64,000 nt of DNA from a virus. Numbering within the stretch: the first letter of the stretch is position 1; the number at the start of each line of letters is the position of its first letter. The stretch spans positions 108,520-172,519 of IMG/VR virus record IMGVR_UViG_3300036399_001571; one strand, given 5' to 3'. The position numbers were made by a program, and so were the translations under genes. Under the pieces are notes generated by a model, which saw only the letters and a list, made by a program, of their open reading frames with translations, ran no database searches and was not told the DNA's origin. Of this stretch, positions 5,806 through 12,965 are shown piece after piece.

Positions 5806-5833
5806 TTTACAGTACGCGATATCAGATTTACAA
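5806..5833 (-). promoter_or_regulatory. Early repeat promoter, copy 10
   Basis: TTGTAAATCTGATATC with TGTAAA as the -10-like hexamer. Confidence 0.7.
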
Positions 5834-5852
5834 AAATTGGAATTTTTTACAT

Positions 5853-5890
5853 AGCCCCGCTGCCGGATTTTTTATTACTATGCCGGGGCT
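5853..5890. terminator. AGCCCCG/CGGGGCT stem-loop
   Basis: AGCCCCG and CGGGGCT arms around an AT-rich loop, just upstream of promoter copy 10. Confidence 0.5.
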
Positions 5891-5896
5891 AGCTAA

Positions 5897-5928
5897 GAAA
5901 AAAGAGCAGGCGCTTTCGCACCCACTCT
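5897..5928 (-). terminator. Rho-independent terminator
   Basis: Minus-strand AGAGTGGGTGC and GCGCCTGCTCT arms with a GAAA-type loop are followed by six Ts, 8 bases after the stop of the 63-aa gene. Confidence 0.7.
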
Positions 5929-5935
5929 CTCTCCG

Positions 5936-6127
5936 TTATCGGGTTGCGGACTGCACTCGGTCAGCGAGGTTCTTGATGGCGATTTGCAGACTAATCGTTA
6001 CCATGTAGAGGTAATGATTTTCAATTTTGTCCTTTTTGTAAATCTCTAGGATTTCTTCCCGTGTCTTGATGAGTGACAGGATTTCGTCTGCGCATTCTGT
6101 AAGACTGAGTGTGTTGTCTGTTTCCAT
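5936..6127 (-). CDS. Small helical protein, 63 aa
   Basis: METDNTLSLTECADEILSLI... is a two-helix type sequence with charged heptads (REEILEIYKKDKIENH). Unknown function. The ATG at 6127 has GAAAGGGGC upstream, and promoter copy 11 precedes it with a LexA-like box almost abutting the -35 region. Confidence 0.7.
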   Translation of the reverse strand: METDNTLSLTECADEILSLIKTREEILEIYKKDKIENHYLYMVTISLQIAIKNLADRVQSATR

Positions 6128-6168
6128 TTCGTGCCCCTTTCGTAAGGCTTGTTGTTGTTACTGATTAC

Positions 6169-6196
6169 ATTACAGCAAGCGATATCAGATTTACAA
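6169..6196 (-). promoter_or_regulatory. Early repeat promoter, copy 11
   Basis: TTGTAAATCTGATATC with TGTAAT at 16-base spacing. Confidence 0.7.
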
Positions 6197-6199
6197 AAG

Positions 6200-6213
6200 C
6201 GAACATGTGTTTG
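6200..6213. promoter_or_regulatory. LexA/SOS-box-like palindrome 4
   Basis: CGAACATGTGTTTG, one mismatch from a perfect box, starts 4 bases upstream of promoter copy 11, so a bound protein would touch RNA polymerase. Confidence 0.5.
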
Positions 6214-6216
6214 CCC

Positions 6217-6257
6217 AGCCCCGCTGCACCTTCGTGTAAAGAATTTATGCCGGGGCT
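6217..6257. terminator. AGCCCCG/CGGGGCT stem-loop
   Basis: AGCCCCG and CGGGGCT arms with a TTT tail on the plus strand, between the 95-aa gene and promoter copy 11. Confidence 0.5.
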
Positions 6258-6305
6258 TTCAGCAATGAATATCGTTGACTGAATAATTCATAAAGTGAAA
6301 ACGCA

Positions 6306-6338
6306 ACCGGGGAGACTCGGTGGTGAAGTCTCCCCGGT
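6306..6338 (-). terminator. Stem-loop terminator
   Basis: Twelve-base perfect arms ACCGGGGAGACT and AGTCTCCCCGGT directly after the stop of the gene at 6345-6632; a short T-rich stretch follows on the minus strand. Confidence 0.65.
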
Positions 6339-6344
6339 CAGGAT

Positions 6345-6632
6345 TTAGTAGACGACTACCGAGGCCTTCGTCCACTTGGTGAATGAGTGAGTGCTAGGCA
6401 CTCCGTCAATGGTGAGCACTAGGAACTTTCCTGCGTTGCTCCACTTTTTATTCTCAGGTGCAATCTTTGAAATTGTTCCCGTTGCGTATCCCCACGCCTG
6501 TCGCTCACGGCGTGTGGTGTTCTTTCCGAACAGGCGAGCTTCAGTCTCGCCAGTCACCGTGTTGGTGATATAGCCAACCAGTATTTGGTCGCCGACTTCT
6601 AGGTCGCTTACTTTTACCCTTGTTGTTTCCAT
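6345..6632 (-). CDS. Hypothetical early protein, 95 aa
   Basis: METTRVKVSDLEVGDQILVG... resembles small beta-barrel phage proteins in which a DLxVGD-type stretch opens the fold; the end, THSFTKWTKASVVVY, is also strand-like. No family is claimed. ATG at 6632 with GAAAGGGGA ribosome binding site; single-gene cassette behind promoter copy 12. Confidence 0.7.
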   Translation of the reverse strand: METTRVKVSDLEVGDQILVGYITNTVTGETEARLFGKNTTRRERQAWGYATGTISKIAPENKKWSNAGKFLVLTIDGVPSTHSFTKWTKASVVVY

Positions 6633-6662
6633 TGCTATCCCCTTTCAGTTGGATAAATAAAT

Positions 6663-6690
6663 CGTACAACAAGCGATATCAGATTTACAA
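6663..6690 (-). promoter_or_regulatory. Early repeat promoter, copy 12
   Basis: TTGTAAATCTGATATC with TGTACG. The TAA inside TTGTAAAT also serves as the stop codon of the 57-aa gene at 6685-6858, so coding sequence and promoter overlap. Confidence 0.7.
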
Positions 6691-6858
6691 AATACCCTCG
6701 AGCCCCGCAGTCGCGGTTACAGACGCGCTCTCTGCTGTCATCAAGTGAAGTCGTATGTCAAGAAGCAAGTCCTGCATTTCGCTTGAGGCTACGAGTTCAC
6801 GGCTAGAGATATTGACTAGCGCCTTATCAAGAAGTGTGATTATTTCTTTTTCGTTCAT
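6685..6858 (-). CDS. Small helical protein, 57 aa
   Basis: MNEKEIITLLDKALVNISSR continues as a helical sequence and ends in AGLEGIL; its stop lies inside promoter copy 12. It is the last gene of a five-gene run (7895 down to 6685) in which every junction is a TAATG, GTGA or ATGA overlap. Function unknown. Confidence 0.6.
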   Translation of the reverse strand: MNEKEIITLLDKALVNISSRELVASSEMQDLLLDIRLHLMTAESASVTATAGLEGIL

Positions 6859-7037
6859 TGTGGGCAGTCCTCGTATGGGTTGGGGTTTCCTTCATTGTCC
6901 TCGCAAGAACAGAAGCCGAATAATTCTACTTGAGTTTCGTGAGTGAGTTCAGTCAAGTCCTCGTATGACGGGGAGCCCCGTAGTTCCTCTATCACTAAAC
7001 TCCAAAAATCCACAAAAAGTTTCTCTTGTGAGTTCAC
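6855..7037 (-). CDS. Small acidic protein, 60 aa
   Basis: GTG start at 7037 overlaps the TGA of the upstream gene (GTGA). (M)NSQEKLFVDFWSLVIEEL... ends in an acidic CSCEDNEGNPNPYEDCPQ tail with three cysteines. Not recognised. The longer in-frame start at 7109 would sit inside the upstream membrane-protein gene and is not chosen. Confidence 0.6.
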   Translation of the reverse strand: MNSQEKLFVDFWSLVIEELRGSPSYEDLTELTHETQVELFGFCSCEDNEGNPNPYEDCPQ

Positions 7038-7231
7038 TTCTTGCCCCTCATCTCCAAGCCGATTAGTACTACGGCAACTCCGACTAACACTTGACTTACT
7101 CCTACCCACTGAAGGATAGAGGCGAGTTCGTTACCCGTGAGAGAGGCGTAGGCGTTCTCTTTCTGCCAGAACCAAGCACCGATTAGTGCGCTTACTGAAC
7201 CAAGTCCAATAATCCAGTCGGGCTTATTCAT
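7034..7231 (-). CDS. Two-helix membrane protein, 65 aa
   Basis: MNKPDWIIGLGSVSALIGAW forms one hydrophobic segment and VGVSQVLVGVAVVLIGLEM a second, followed by RGKK. It is probably a hairpin membrane protein. The start overlaps the stop of the lipoprotein gene as TAATG. Together with its neighbours it suggests a small membrane-protein operon. Confidence 0.65.
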   Translation of the reverse strand: MNKPDWIIGLGSVSALIGAWFWQKENAYASLTGNELASILQWVGVSQVLVGVAVVLIGLEMRGKK

Positions 7232-7707
7232 TACGCACTCCTCATTGGGCATACTTCCCAAAAAGCACGATAGAAATCACTTGCCGCGTCATTCACATCG
7301 GTTATGTAATTGTTCACCGATAGGTCACGCCTTTCTGATTCCCAATAAGCGTTGTAAGCGTCTAGATATTCATCTATGACATTTACAAAAACACTTTGCT
7401 CAAAAGACACGGTTGGTATGTCAAGTGTTCTCACATACGAGCGAAGGTCTCGTAAGGCACTCACCTTCGCCTCATATTCAGACCGACTTGGTATTCCTCC
7501 GTTGTCTGTTGCGTTTTCCCACGACGCTTCTACATCGTCTGCGAGTAGTGAGATTTTTTCAGCAACAACCTTATTGCAGTCTTTGCCATAACTAATTGTT
7601 GTAGTTGTCGCAATGGTTGTTTCCACTGCTACGGGCTCACTGTTGCCACAAGACGAAATACTCATTACGAGTATCGCCCCTAGTAATACTGTCTTTACTG
7701 CTTTCAT
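7231..7707 (-). CDS. Predicted lipoprotein, 158 aa
   Basis: The start MKAVKTVLLGAILVMSISSC has a lysine-containing n-region, a hydrophobic core and a lipobox ending in Cys20, so export and lipid attachment are likely. A short Thr-rich linker (TTIATTTTI) follows, then a mostly helical domain. The in-frame start at 7767 lies inside the upstream gene and is rejected. Surface lipoproteins encoded by phages sometimes act in exclusion of other phages; that role here is only a guess. Confidence 0.7.
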   Translation of the reverse strand: MKAVKTVLLGAILVMSISSCGNSEPVAVETTIATTTTISYGKDCNKVVAEKISLLADDVEASWENATDNGGIPSRSEYEAKVSALRDLRSYVRTLDIPTVSFEQSVFVNVIDEYLDAYNAYWESERRDLSVNNYITDVNDAASDFYRAFWEVCPMRSA

Positions 7708-7895
7708 TACTTCGCCCCCTTGACTTTGATAATGAGCGAGCAAACTCCATAAACCATTCCGAACCATAACGCTCCACCAATCGCCATATCCAAAAAGACA
7801 TATGGTGATGTTGTGTTTATGCTCCCAGCCGAAGCCGCTAACGCTCCGACTACTGCTCCAATGTTTGACGCTTTCTTTCGTGTTTCGTGTTTCAT
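7707..7895 (-). CDS. Small membrane protein, 62 aa
   Basis: MKHETRKKASNIGAVVGALA is followed by hydrophobic segments around residues 12-24 and 32-54, ending IIKVKGAK. It is the first gene of the five-gene coupled operon behind promoter copy 13. The size and two-helix shape would fit a holin-like protein, but no other evidence supports that. Confidence 0.65.
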   Translation of the reverse strand: MKHETRKKASNIGAVVGALAASAGSINTTSPYVFLDMAIGGALWFGMVYGVCSLIIKVKGAK

Positions 7896-7936
7896 TACTT
7901 ATCCCCTTTCTAAGGGCTTGTTGTTGTTAGTAATAA

Positions 7937-7964
7937 CTTAGGGCAACGGATATCAGATTTACAA
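7937..7964 (-). promoter_or_regulatory. Early repeat promoter, copy 13
   Basis: TTGTAAATCTGATATC; the -10-like hexamer CCTAAG is weaker. It heads the five-gene membrane-protein operon. Confidence 0.65.
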
Positions 7965-7988
7965 ATCCACTTATAGCCCCGGTGGATG

Positions 7989-8321
7989 TTATGCGCACTC
8001 TTCCATAACTTGACCACCATCAGTTATGCGCAACTCACAAGTGTTGTGTGTTGGTAGGTAAATTGTGTCGCCGATAGCGAGGTTTGTTCCGTACAACTTC
8101 ACGAGCCTGTCCACTACTTCCATAGTGTTGCCCTCGCAGTTTGTTCGGGCTATCCAGTAAAGCGTGTCGCCCTCTTTGATAGTGACTGGTGTTCCGTCAC
8201 AAAAGAACTCGCTGTCTTTTGTATTCAGTCTGTCCAAGTATCCAAATGCGAATACTGACGCAAGTGTTATTGCGATAGTGATAAGCACTGTCTTTGCTGT
8301 TCGGTAGGTTTGTTCGTTCAT
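7989..8321 (-). CDS. Membrane-anchored LysM protein, 110 aa
   Basis: A transmembrane helix (TVLITIAITLASVFAFGYL, residues 11-29) is followed outside the membrane by a LysM-type domain at about 46-94: VTIKEGDTLYWIART, a variable middle, and AIGDTIYLP. LysM domains bind peptidoglycan. A second protein of the same plan is at 14808-15080. The unusual Cys after each ARTN/VKW segment may form a disulfide. Likely role: anchoring at the cell wall; what it recruits is unknown. Confidence 0.75.
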   Translation of the reverse strand: MNEQTYRTAKTVLITIAITLASVFAFGYLDRLNTKDSEFFCDGTPVTIKEGDTLYWIARTNCEGNTMEVVDRLVKLYGTNLAIGDTIYLPTHNTCELRITDGGQVMEECA

Positions 8322-8349
8322 TGCTCTCCCTTTCAGTAGGTAACTAAAT

Positions 8350-8377
8350 CATATCCGAGCCGATATCAGAATTACAG
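8350..8377 (-). promoter_or_regulatory. Early repeat promoter, copy 14
   Basis: CTGTAATTCTGATATC carries two changes, with GATATG as the -10-like hexamer. It forms a back-to-back pair with copy 15, only 36 bases away. Confidence 0.6.
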
Positions 8378-8413
8378 GATACCCGTGCGGGGCTATTTCG
8401 AGCCTTTATGGAT

Positions 8414-8441
8414 TTGTAAATCTGATATTGGGGACTATATG
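8414..8441 (+). promoter_or_regulatory. Early repeat promoter, copy 15 (plus strand)
   Basis: TTGTAAATCTGATATT with TATATG at 16-base spacing. Here the element is inverted together with the direction of the genes (8473-9670 on the plus strand), which supports a promoter role. Confidence 0.75.
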
Positions 8442-8472
8442 CTTTACTTATCCACGAGAAAAGGGGAAAGAA

Positions 8473-8589
8473 ATGAAAGTATCATCACACACAAAAGCCA
8501 AGTGCCAAGAGTGCGAGCGAGTATTTGACTTGCTTGACGAGGAACAGGCAAATGAGTTTTTTCACGGTCACGATTGCGAGGGACAATGA
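8473..8589 (+). CDS. Zinc-ribbon peptide, 38 aa
   Basis: MKVSSHTKAKCQECERVFDL then LDEEQANEFFHGHDCEGQ. CxxC at 11-14 and HGHDC near the end are arranged as in a mini zinc finger. AAGGGGAAAGAA is the ribosome binding site, and the TGA overlaps the next ATG as ATGA. First gene of the plus-strand operon. Confidence 0.65.
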   Translation: MKVSSHTKAKCQECERVFDLLDEEQANEFFHGHDCEGQ

Positions 8590-8753
8590 GCAAGAACATT
8601 ATCTGCCCTACTTGTAGTGGCTTTATTCCTAACGGGCACACGCCAGGTTTATATCCAGGTGCTATCTCACGGAAAGACAACAAAACAGAAATTTGTTCGC
8701 AATGCGGTGAAGACGAGGCAATGGAAGATTTCTTCCGTATGATGAAGAAATGA
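8586..8753 (+). CDS. Zinc-ribbon protein, 55 aa
   Basis: Two CxxC pairs, CPTC at 7-10 and CSQC at 37-40, frame a small zinc ribbon; the C-terminus EAMEDFFRMMKK is helical. Both its ends overlap the neighbouring genes as ATGA. Function unknown; it may bind nucleic acid or protein. Confidence 0.7.
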   Translation: MSKNIICPTCSGFIPNGHTPGLYPGAISRKDNKTEICSQCGEDEAMEDFFRMMKK

Positions 8754-9124
8754 GCGACACACCGAAAAAGCCATTCAATGATGTATTTGTTGGAAAAGAA
8801 TACGAAGATTGGAAAGCAATTGGCGAACAGCGAGGCTGGGAGAGCGGGGCTAAAGCGCCCACTCGGCAAGAAATACAGGAAGCACTTGAGGCAGGTGACG
8901 AAACTACCTTGCTTATGGACGGGTTTGACGAAGCCTTTATCGGTTGGTCACGCCGTATCAACGAACCACTACTTGCCGTCTACGACTATGACGCAATAAT
9001 CAAGGTTTGTGTTGAGCGAGACGGTATGGATTTTGAGGAAGCCGTTGAGTATGTGGACTACAATGTCATAGGTGCTTGGGTTGGCGAACAGACACCAATA
9101 ATCGTTATGCCGTTTATCCACTAA
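8750..9124 (+). CDS. Conserved phage protein, 124 aa
   Basis: The C-terminal half (AVYDYDAIIKVCVERDGM, then FEEAVEYVDYNVIGAW and TPIIV) follows a pattern I recognise from small proteins found in many phages, in which EEAxEYxxxNVxGxxxGE is the signature. No function is established that I know of. Third gene of the plus-strand operon. Confidence 0.7.
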   Translation: MSDTPKKPFNDVFVGKEYEDWKAIGEQRGWESGAKAPTRQEIQEALEAGDETTLLMDGFDEAFIGWSRRINEPLLAVYDYDAIIKVCVERDGMDFEEAVEYVDYNVIGAWVGEQTPIIVMPFIH

Positions 9125-9141
9125 TTTACTATCGGAGAAAA

Positions 9142-9459
9142 ATGACAGCAGTAGCAGTAAGAGTGAGCGCACCACCGAGTGGCGATTTGCCTTGTACTGG
9201 CAGGCAGGATTTGTTTTATGGCAAGTACGCCGAAAGACCTGAAGCACGATTGCGCCGTGAAGAAAAAGCCAAAAAAGTTTGCGCTACTTGTTCACAGGCG
9301 ACTATTTGCCGTGATTACGCCCGTAGTAATGGCGAAGTGTTTGGTATTTGGGGCGGAGAAACAGAAATGGAAAGATACAGCGCAGGATTTATGTTGTCAG
9401 TACCACCTCACTTGTCACGGAGAGTTGTTACTATGAAAGAAAGATATGGGAACTTATAA
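9142..9459 (+). CDS. WhiB-family Fe-S protein, 105 aa
   Basis: The four cluster cysteines are at about 18, 47, 50 and 56 (CxxC then Cx5C spacing: CATCSQATIC), followed by the family signature FGIWGGETEMER. WhiB-like proteins carry a [4Fe-4S] cluster and act with sigma-A in transcription; phage copies can override host WhiB proteins. The ATG at 9142 has a CGGAG ribosome binding site; the upstream extension is inside the previous gene. A second copy lies at 31326-31718. Confidence 0.9.
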   Translation: MTAVAVRVSAPPSGDLPCTGRQDLFYGKYAERPEARLRREEKAKKVCATCSQATICRDYARSNGEVFGIWGGETEMERYSAGFMLSVPPHLSRRVVTMKERYGNL

Positions 9460-9670
9460 CGATTTCCTCGCCACGATTTCTATTTACTACGAGCGACAAC
9501 TTGTAGCAGGTGGAGACTTGCGATACGGGCAAATGTATATGAACCACCTTTGGGAGATAAAGCCCCGCATAGCAGAGAAACTAAATGGTTCGTTGCTTGA
9601 CCCGTTTCATAGGGATAATTGCCCACCTAAAGTCCACGAGTTTGTAGAAAGACTTTGGTCTAGCGAATAG
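9446..9670 (+). CDS. Hypothetical protein, 74 aa
   Basis: MGTYNDFLATISIYYERQLVAG... is aromatic-rich, with a HLWEIKPRIAEKL helix. It overlaps the WhiB gene by 14 bases and is last in the operon, being followed by a terminator at 9711. Not recognised. Confidence 0.65.
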   Translation: MGTYNDFLATISIYYERQLVAGGDLRYGQMYMNHLWEIKPRIAEKLNGSLLDPFHRDNCPPKVHEFVERLWSSE

Positions 9671-9710
9671 GACAGCAAGACGAACGGCGAGGTTTCTGAA
9701 TAACCCGTGA

Positions 9711-9740
9711 AGGCTTTGGTTCAGCCTCTTTTTTCTTCTT
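9711..9740 (+). terminator. Rho-independent terminator
   Basis: AGGCT/AGCCT arms with a TTGGTTC loop are followed by TTTTTT and more T-rich sequence. It ends the plus-strand operon 8473-9670. Confidence 0.7.
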
Positions 9741-9809
9741 TTTTTCTTCGTCTGCCATACAACAAGAATACACCTTGCGTTTCGAGCTGAGCCCCGCTAA
9801 CATCTCGGT

Positions 9810-10007
9810 ATGAGTATGCCCCCGCTTTATACCTGTATTGTTTGCCAAAATGGAATTGACCCAAGCGCAGCGAGTTCTCTTAGGTTGGCAACCGTTTGGC
9901 TAAAGAGTAGCGGTAAGACAGTTCACGCCGTTGAGACCGAACTGTATCGCTATCGTCACAGTTTTTGTAGTCTTGACCCGAACTTCCAGCAGGACAGTTT
10001 GTTCTAG
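9810..10007 (+). CDS. CxxC protein, 65 aa
   Basis: MSMPPLYTCIVCQNGIDPSA... has CxxC at 9-12 and a later RYRHSFCSLD that could complete a zinc site. No promoter copy is seen directly upstream. Coding potential is moderate: codon choice is like that of its neighbours and the stop overlaps the convergent gene at 10004 by four bases. Confidence 0.5.
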   Translation: MSMPPLYTCIVCQNGIDPSAASSLRLATVWLKSSGKTVHAVETELYRYRHSFCSLDPNFQQDSLF

Positions 10008-10195
10008 CCAAGCCTCATTGCGCCAATTGTTGGGTTCATTTCTCCAAGCGTCTTGCCAGCCGTATTGTTCGTGACGGCAACCCGAGCGTCAAGGTTGTTG
10101 AGTGCCACCTGAACTGCGTCAAGTTTCTTGTTTATTTCCTCAACCGAATTCATTACCGACTTCATTGCTTGTTCTAACGAGGCTTCTATTTCCAT
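10004..10195 (-). CDS. Small coiled-coil protein, 63 aa
   Basis: MEIEASLEQAMKSVMNSVEE leads into a heptad-like helix (INKKLDAVQVALNNLDARV). It lies divergently to the helicase gene. The start at 10195 is uncertain; an upstream in-frame ATG at 10204 and the ORF to 10246 would run into the helicase start. Confidence 0.5.
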   Translation of the reverse strand: MEIEASLEQAMKSVMNSVEEINKKLDAVQVALNNLDARVAVTNNTAGKTLGEMNPTIGAMRLG

Positions 10196-10225
10196 AACGC
10201 CAAGCATAGCAAGTATGATGAGCCA

Positions 10226-12148
10226 GTGAGACTTTATCTTGACCACGATTTACTAGCCCTTGACTTCCCGTATGACCCAGCACAAGTTGCCGAAGTCAAG
10301 TCAATAGCCGGGGCTAGCTGGGACAAGGTGGACAAACTGTGGAAAGCACCCGTAGCCTCAATTGACGAGGTGCGAGCCTTTGCGATAAAGCACGATTTTG
10401 AGATAACAGACGAAGTACTTAGGTTCACTGCCCCAAAGAGAGCGTCACGAAAAGGTGTGTATCTCAAAGGTGACTGGACTTATATCCAATTCCCCTATGA
10501 CAAGGTTGTACTCAAAGCAGTAAAGCAAATAGCAGGGGTAACTTGGGATAACAAAGAGATGGCGTGGAGAGCGCCACTTACCTCAACAGCCGAAGCAATA
10601 GCGTGGGCTAACTCATTTGGAGTACTTGTGTCGCCCGAAGTACACGGAGTATCTGCCTCAATGACTAAGAAGTTAGATGAACTAAAGGAAGCCTCACGCT
10701 CAACCGACGCTGATATAGAAGTGCCTTCACTACAAGGAACGCTACTGCCTTACCAAAGAGCAGGCGTGGAGTATGCGTCTAAAGCCCGTAGAAGTTTTAT
10801 CGCAGACGAAATGGGACTTGGAAAGACGATACAAGCGATAGCGACACTGGAATATTCGTCAAAAGATAGCGAAGTGTACCCAGCAGTAATCGTCTGCCCC
10901 CCTTCACTTGTACTGAACTGGAAGTCGGAGTGGAATAGGTGGTTGCCTGATAGACGAGTTGCCGTTGTAACCAACCGTAGAGAGATACCAGAGCCCCGTT
11001 CATATGATGTGCTCGTTGTCGGATACTCAAATATTTCTCACTGGGAAAAGCAACTACTTGCGCATAACTCTTATGTGTTTGACGAGAGCCACTACGCCAA
11101 AAGCCCAACGGCACAGCGAACTAAGTCGGCTATAAAAATGGCAAAGAGTGCCCCTAAACACGGGATAGTCCTATGTCTTACTGGAACACCCGTAACCAAT
11201 AGACCAGCGGAGTACGCCAGCCAATTAGACATAATCGGAAAACTAAAAGAGTTTGGTGGCTTGTGGGGATTTTATAGACGGTATTGTTCAGCCTTCCAAG
11301 ACAGGTTTGGTCAATGGAATATCAGCGGTCACTCGCACCTTGACGAACTCAACGACAGGCTTCGTGGTACTTGCTATATCAGACGAACCAAGTCGCAAGT
11401 GCTTACTGAACTGCCACCCGTGATACACAGCACCCTTGTAGTAGAGGGGACTGATGCGGGGCTCAAGGAGTATCGGAAGGCAGAAAAAGACATAATAAAG
11501 TACATAACCGATAGAGCAAAAGAGATAGCGATAGAACTCGGGGAAAGCCCGTACTCGGCTTCGGTTATTGCGAGAATAAAAGCAGAAAGCAACGAACATC
11601 TAGTAAAACTCTCGGTACTTAGACGGCTCGCTGCGAAAGCCAAAATGCCAATGGTTGAGGAGTGGGTACAGTCCCGCATTGACGACGGAAAGAAAGTGGT
11701 AATCGCAGCGCACCATAGAGACGTGGTAGATGAACTCGCACGAAAGTTCGGCAACCTTCGTATTCAGGGTGGTATGTCGGTTGAGGAAGTGGAAGCACAA
11801 AAAGCACGATTTCAGAACGAACCCGTAGAGACTGCGCCAGTTATTGTGTTATCTATTCAGGCAGCGAAAACTGGTCACACGCTTACAGCCTCGCAAGACA
11901 TACTCTTTGTAGAACTGCCATACACGCCAGCAGACCTAGACCAAACTTACTCACGCCTTCACCGAATTGGGCAGACAGGAAGCGTTACGACTACTTATAT
12001 GCTCGTTGACGGGACTATTGACGAGGAAATCTATGCGCTCATAGAAAAGAAGCGCAAGGTAGTGAACGCTTCAGTTGAGGGTGGAGAGTTCGCTGAAGGT
12101 GGCAACGCTACGCAGTTGGTACTTGACTTACTCAACCGATATCGATAA
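10226..12148 (+). CDS. SNF2-family helicase with two HARP-like modules (SMARCAL1-like)
   Basis: Residues 1-145 hold two copies of the same module: FPYDPAQVAEVKSIAGASWD then LWKAPV, and FPYDKVVLKAVKQIAGVTWD then AWRAPL, matching the HARP domain of the annealing helicase SMARCAL1. The SNF2 motor follows: Walker A ADEMGLGKT (about 193), DESH box (about 288), LTGTP, and C-terminal QTYSRLHRIGQ. SMARCAL1-type enzymes rewind RPA/SSB-coated DNA and remodel stalled forks. Start is GTG at 10226. Likely role: fork restart in phage replication, together with the SSB at 26637. Confidence 0.85.
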   Translation: MRLYLDHDLLALDFPYDPAQVAEVKSIAGASWDKVDKLWKAPVASIDEVRAFAIKHDFEITDEVLRFTAPKRASRKGVYLKGDWTYIQFPYDKVVLKAVKQIAGVTWDNKEMAWRAPLTSTAEAIAWANSFGVLVSPEVHGVSASMTKKLDELKEASRSTDADIEVPSLQGTLLPYQRAGVEYASKARRSFIADEMGLGKTIQAIATLEYSSKDSEVYPAVIVCPPSLVLNWKSEWNRWLPDRRVAVVTNRREIPEPRSYDVLVVGYSNISHWEKQLLAHNSYVFDESHYAKSPTAQRTKSAIKMAKSAPKHGIVLCLTGTPVTNRPAEYASQLDIIGKLKEFGGLWGFYRRYCSAFQDRFGQWNISGHSHLDELNDRLRGTCYIRRTKSQVLTELPPVIHSTLVVEGTDAGLKEYRKAEKDIIKYITDRAKEIAIELGESPYSASVIARIKAESNEHLVKLSVLRRLAAKAKMPMVEEWVQSRIDDGKKVVIAAHHRDVVDELARKFGNLRIQGGMSVEEVEAQKARFQNEPVETAPVIVLSIQAAKTGHTLTASQDILFVELPYTPADLDQTYSRLHRIGQTGSVTTTYMLVDGTIDEEIYALIEKKRKVVNASVEGGEFAEGGNATQLVLDLLNRYR

Positions 12149-12168
12149 GCCCCGCACTCGCTTCCGTT

Positions 12169-12196
12169 CTGTAAATCTGATATCGGGCTTACTAGG
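12169..12196 (+). promoter_or_regulatory. Early repeat promoter, copy 16 (plus strand)
   Basis: CTGTAAATCTGATATC with ACTAGG as the -10-like hexamer; inverted to serve the plus-strand gene at 12245. Confidence 0.65.
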
Positions 12197-12244
12197 CTTA
12201 CGTTGCCGTAAGGCAAACGAGCCCAATGAAAGGGGGTGAGCAAA

Positions 12245-12421
12245 ATGGAACAGTGGCAAGAGGAGGGTTTCGCTTCAGAGGAGGAATTCTTTGAGTTACA
12301 GCGAAGCCTTTGCGAGGAGGAACAGCGGGCGGAATTCATTATGAGTTACGTCGCTGGTGGTGGCTTGTCAAGCGAGGCGCAAATCGCTTGGTTTCACCAC
12401 AACCACTCGTGGGGCGAGTAA
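12245..12421 (+). CDS. Small acidic protein, 58 aa
   Basis: MEQWQEEGFASEEEFFELQR... is rich in Glu with a C-terminal AWFHHNHSWGE. AAAGGGGGTGA is the ribosome binding site; the ATG at 12245 is preferred to a GTG nine bases upstream that lies within it. Function unknown. Confidence 0.65.
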   Translation: MEQWQEEGFASEEEFFELQRSLCEEEQRAEFIMSYVAGGGLSSEAQIAWFHHNHSWGE

Positions 12422-12482
12422 CCCACAGAGGCAGGGGCTGGGGCTGGCAACCCTTGTCCCTCGCCTGCGCGTGTGGCGGGGC

Positions 12483-12905
12483 TTACTCGGTTTCTTTGGT
12501 TGGAACTCTGCCCATAAGTTCGTCAGCAATTAGTTTTGCGTACTTTCTGCGCAGTTTCCATACTTTTTGGTTCATTTCAGCCATTGCGTCAGTGTTTCGT
12601 GCTTTCTTTATGCTGTCGCTGTCAAACACGCCGTACTTTCTGAACAAGATGTCGTCAATATCGTTGTTTTCTATCATTATGTCGGTAATCCAATGGCCCC
12701 GCTTGTCAATGCTAAGCAACAGTTCGCAAAGACCCTCAAATCCAAACTCGTTATAGACACGATTAGTCACTAAGTCACAAAAATGCGCACGATACATAGT
12801 CTCGGCTTCGGCAGTGTGCGTCATAAACTCACTCAGCCATACGGCGAGTTCTTCTTTTGACGGAATATCACCGTCTTCACTGTCAAACTCAAAGTCGTCT
12901 TCCAT
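12483..12905 (-). CDS. Hypothetical protein, 140 aa
   Basis: An acidic N-terminus (MEDDFEFDSEDGDIPSKEEL) precedes a helical body ending in basic LRRKYAKLIADELMGRVP. Not recognised. It has its own sigma-70-like promoter (12937-12965), which overlaps the 3' end of the DUF932 gene. Confidence 0.7.
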   Translation of the reverse strand: MEDDFEFDSEDGDIPSKEELAVWLSEFMTHTAEAETMYRAHFCDLVTNRVYNEFGFEGLCELLLSIDKRGHWITDIMIENNDIDDILFRKYGVFDSDSIKKARNTDAMAEMNQKVWKLRRKYAKLIADELMGRVPTKETE

Positions 12906-12936
12906 TAGCCTGCCTTCCGTTGCGCCGGGGCTCTAG

Positions 12937-12965
12937 TAATCAATGATACTTGTGGCAACTGTCAA
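12937..12965 (-). promoter_or_regulatory. Sigma-70-type promoter
   Basis: TTGACA and TGATTA with a 17-base spacer; it lies upstream of the gene at 12483-12905. Confidence 0.5.

Noticed and set aside
9660-9758. Minus-strand ORF with a Lys run (MADEEKKKKKEAEPKP...)
   Set aside because: It lies over a good plus-strand terminator whose T-rich tail creates the Lys codons; ribosome binding site is weak.
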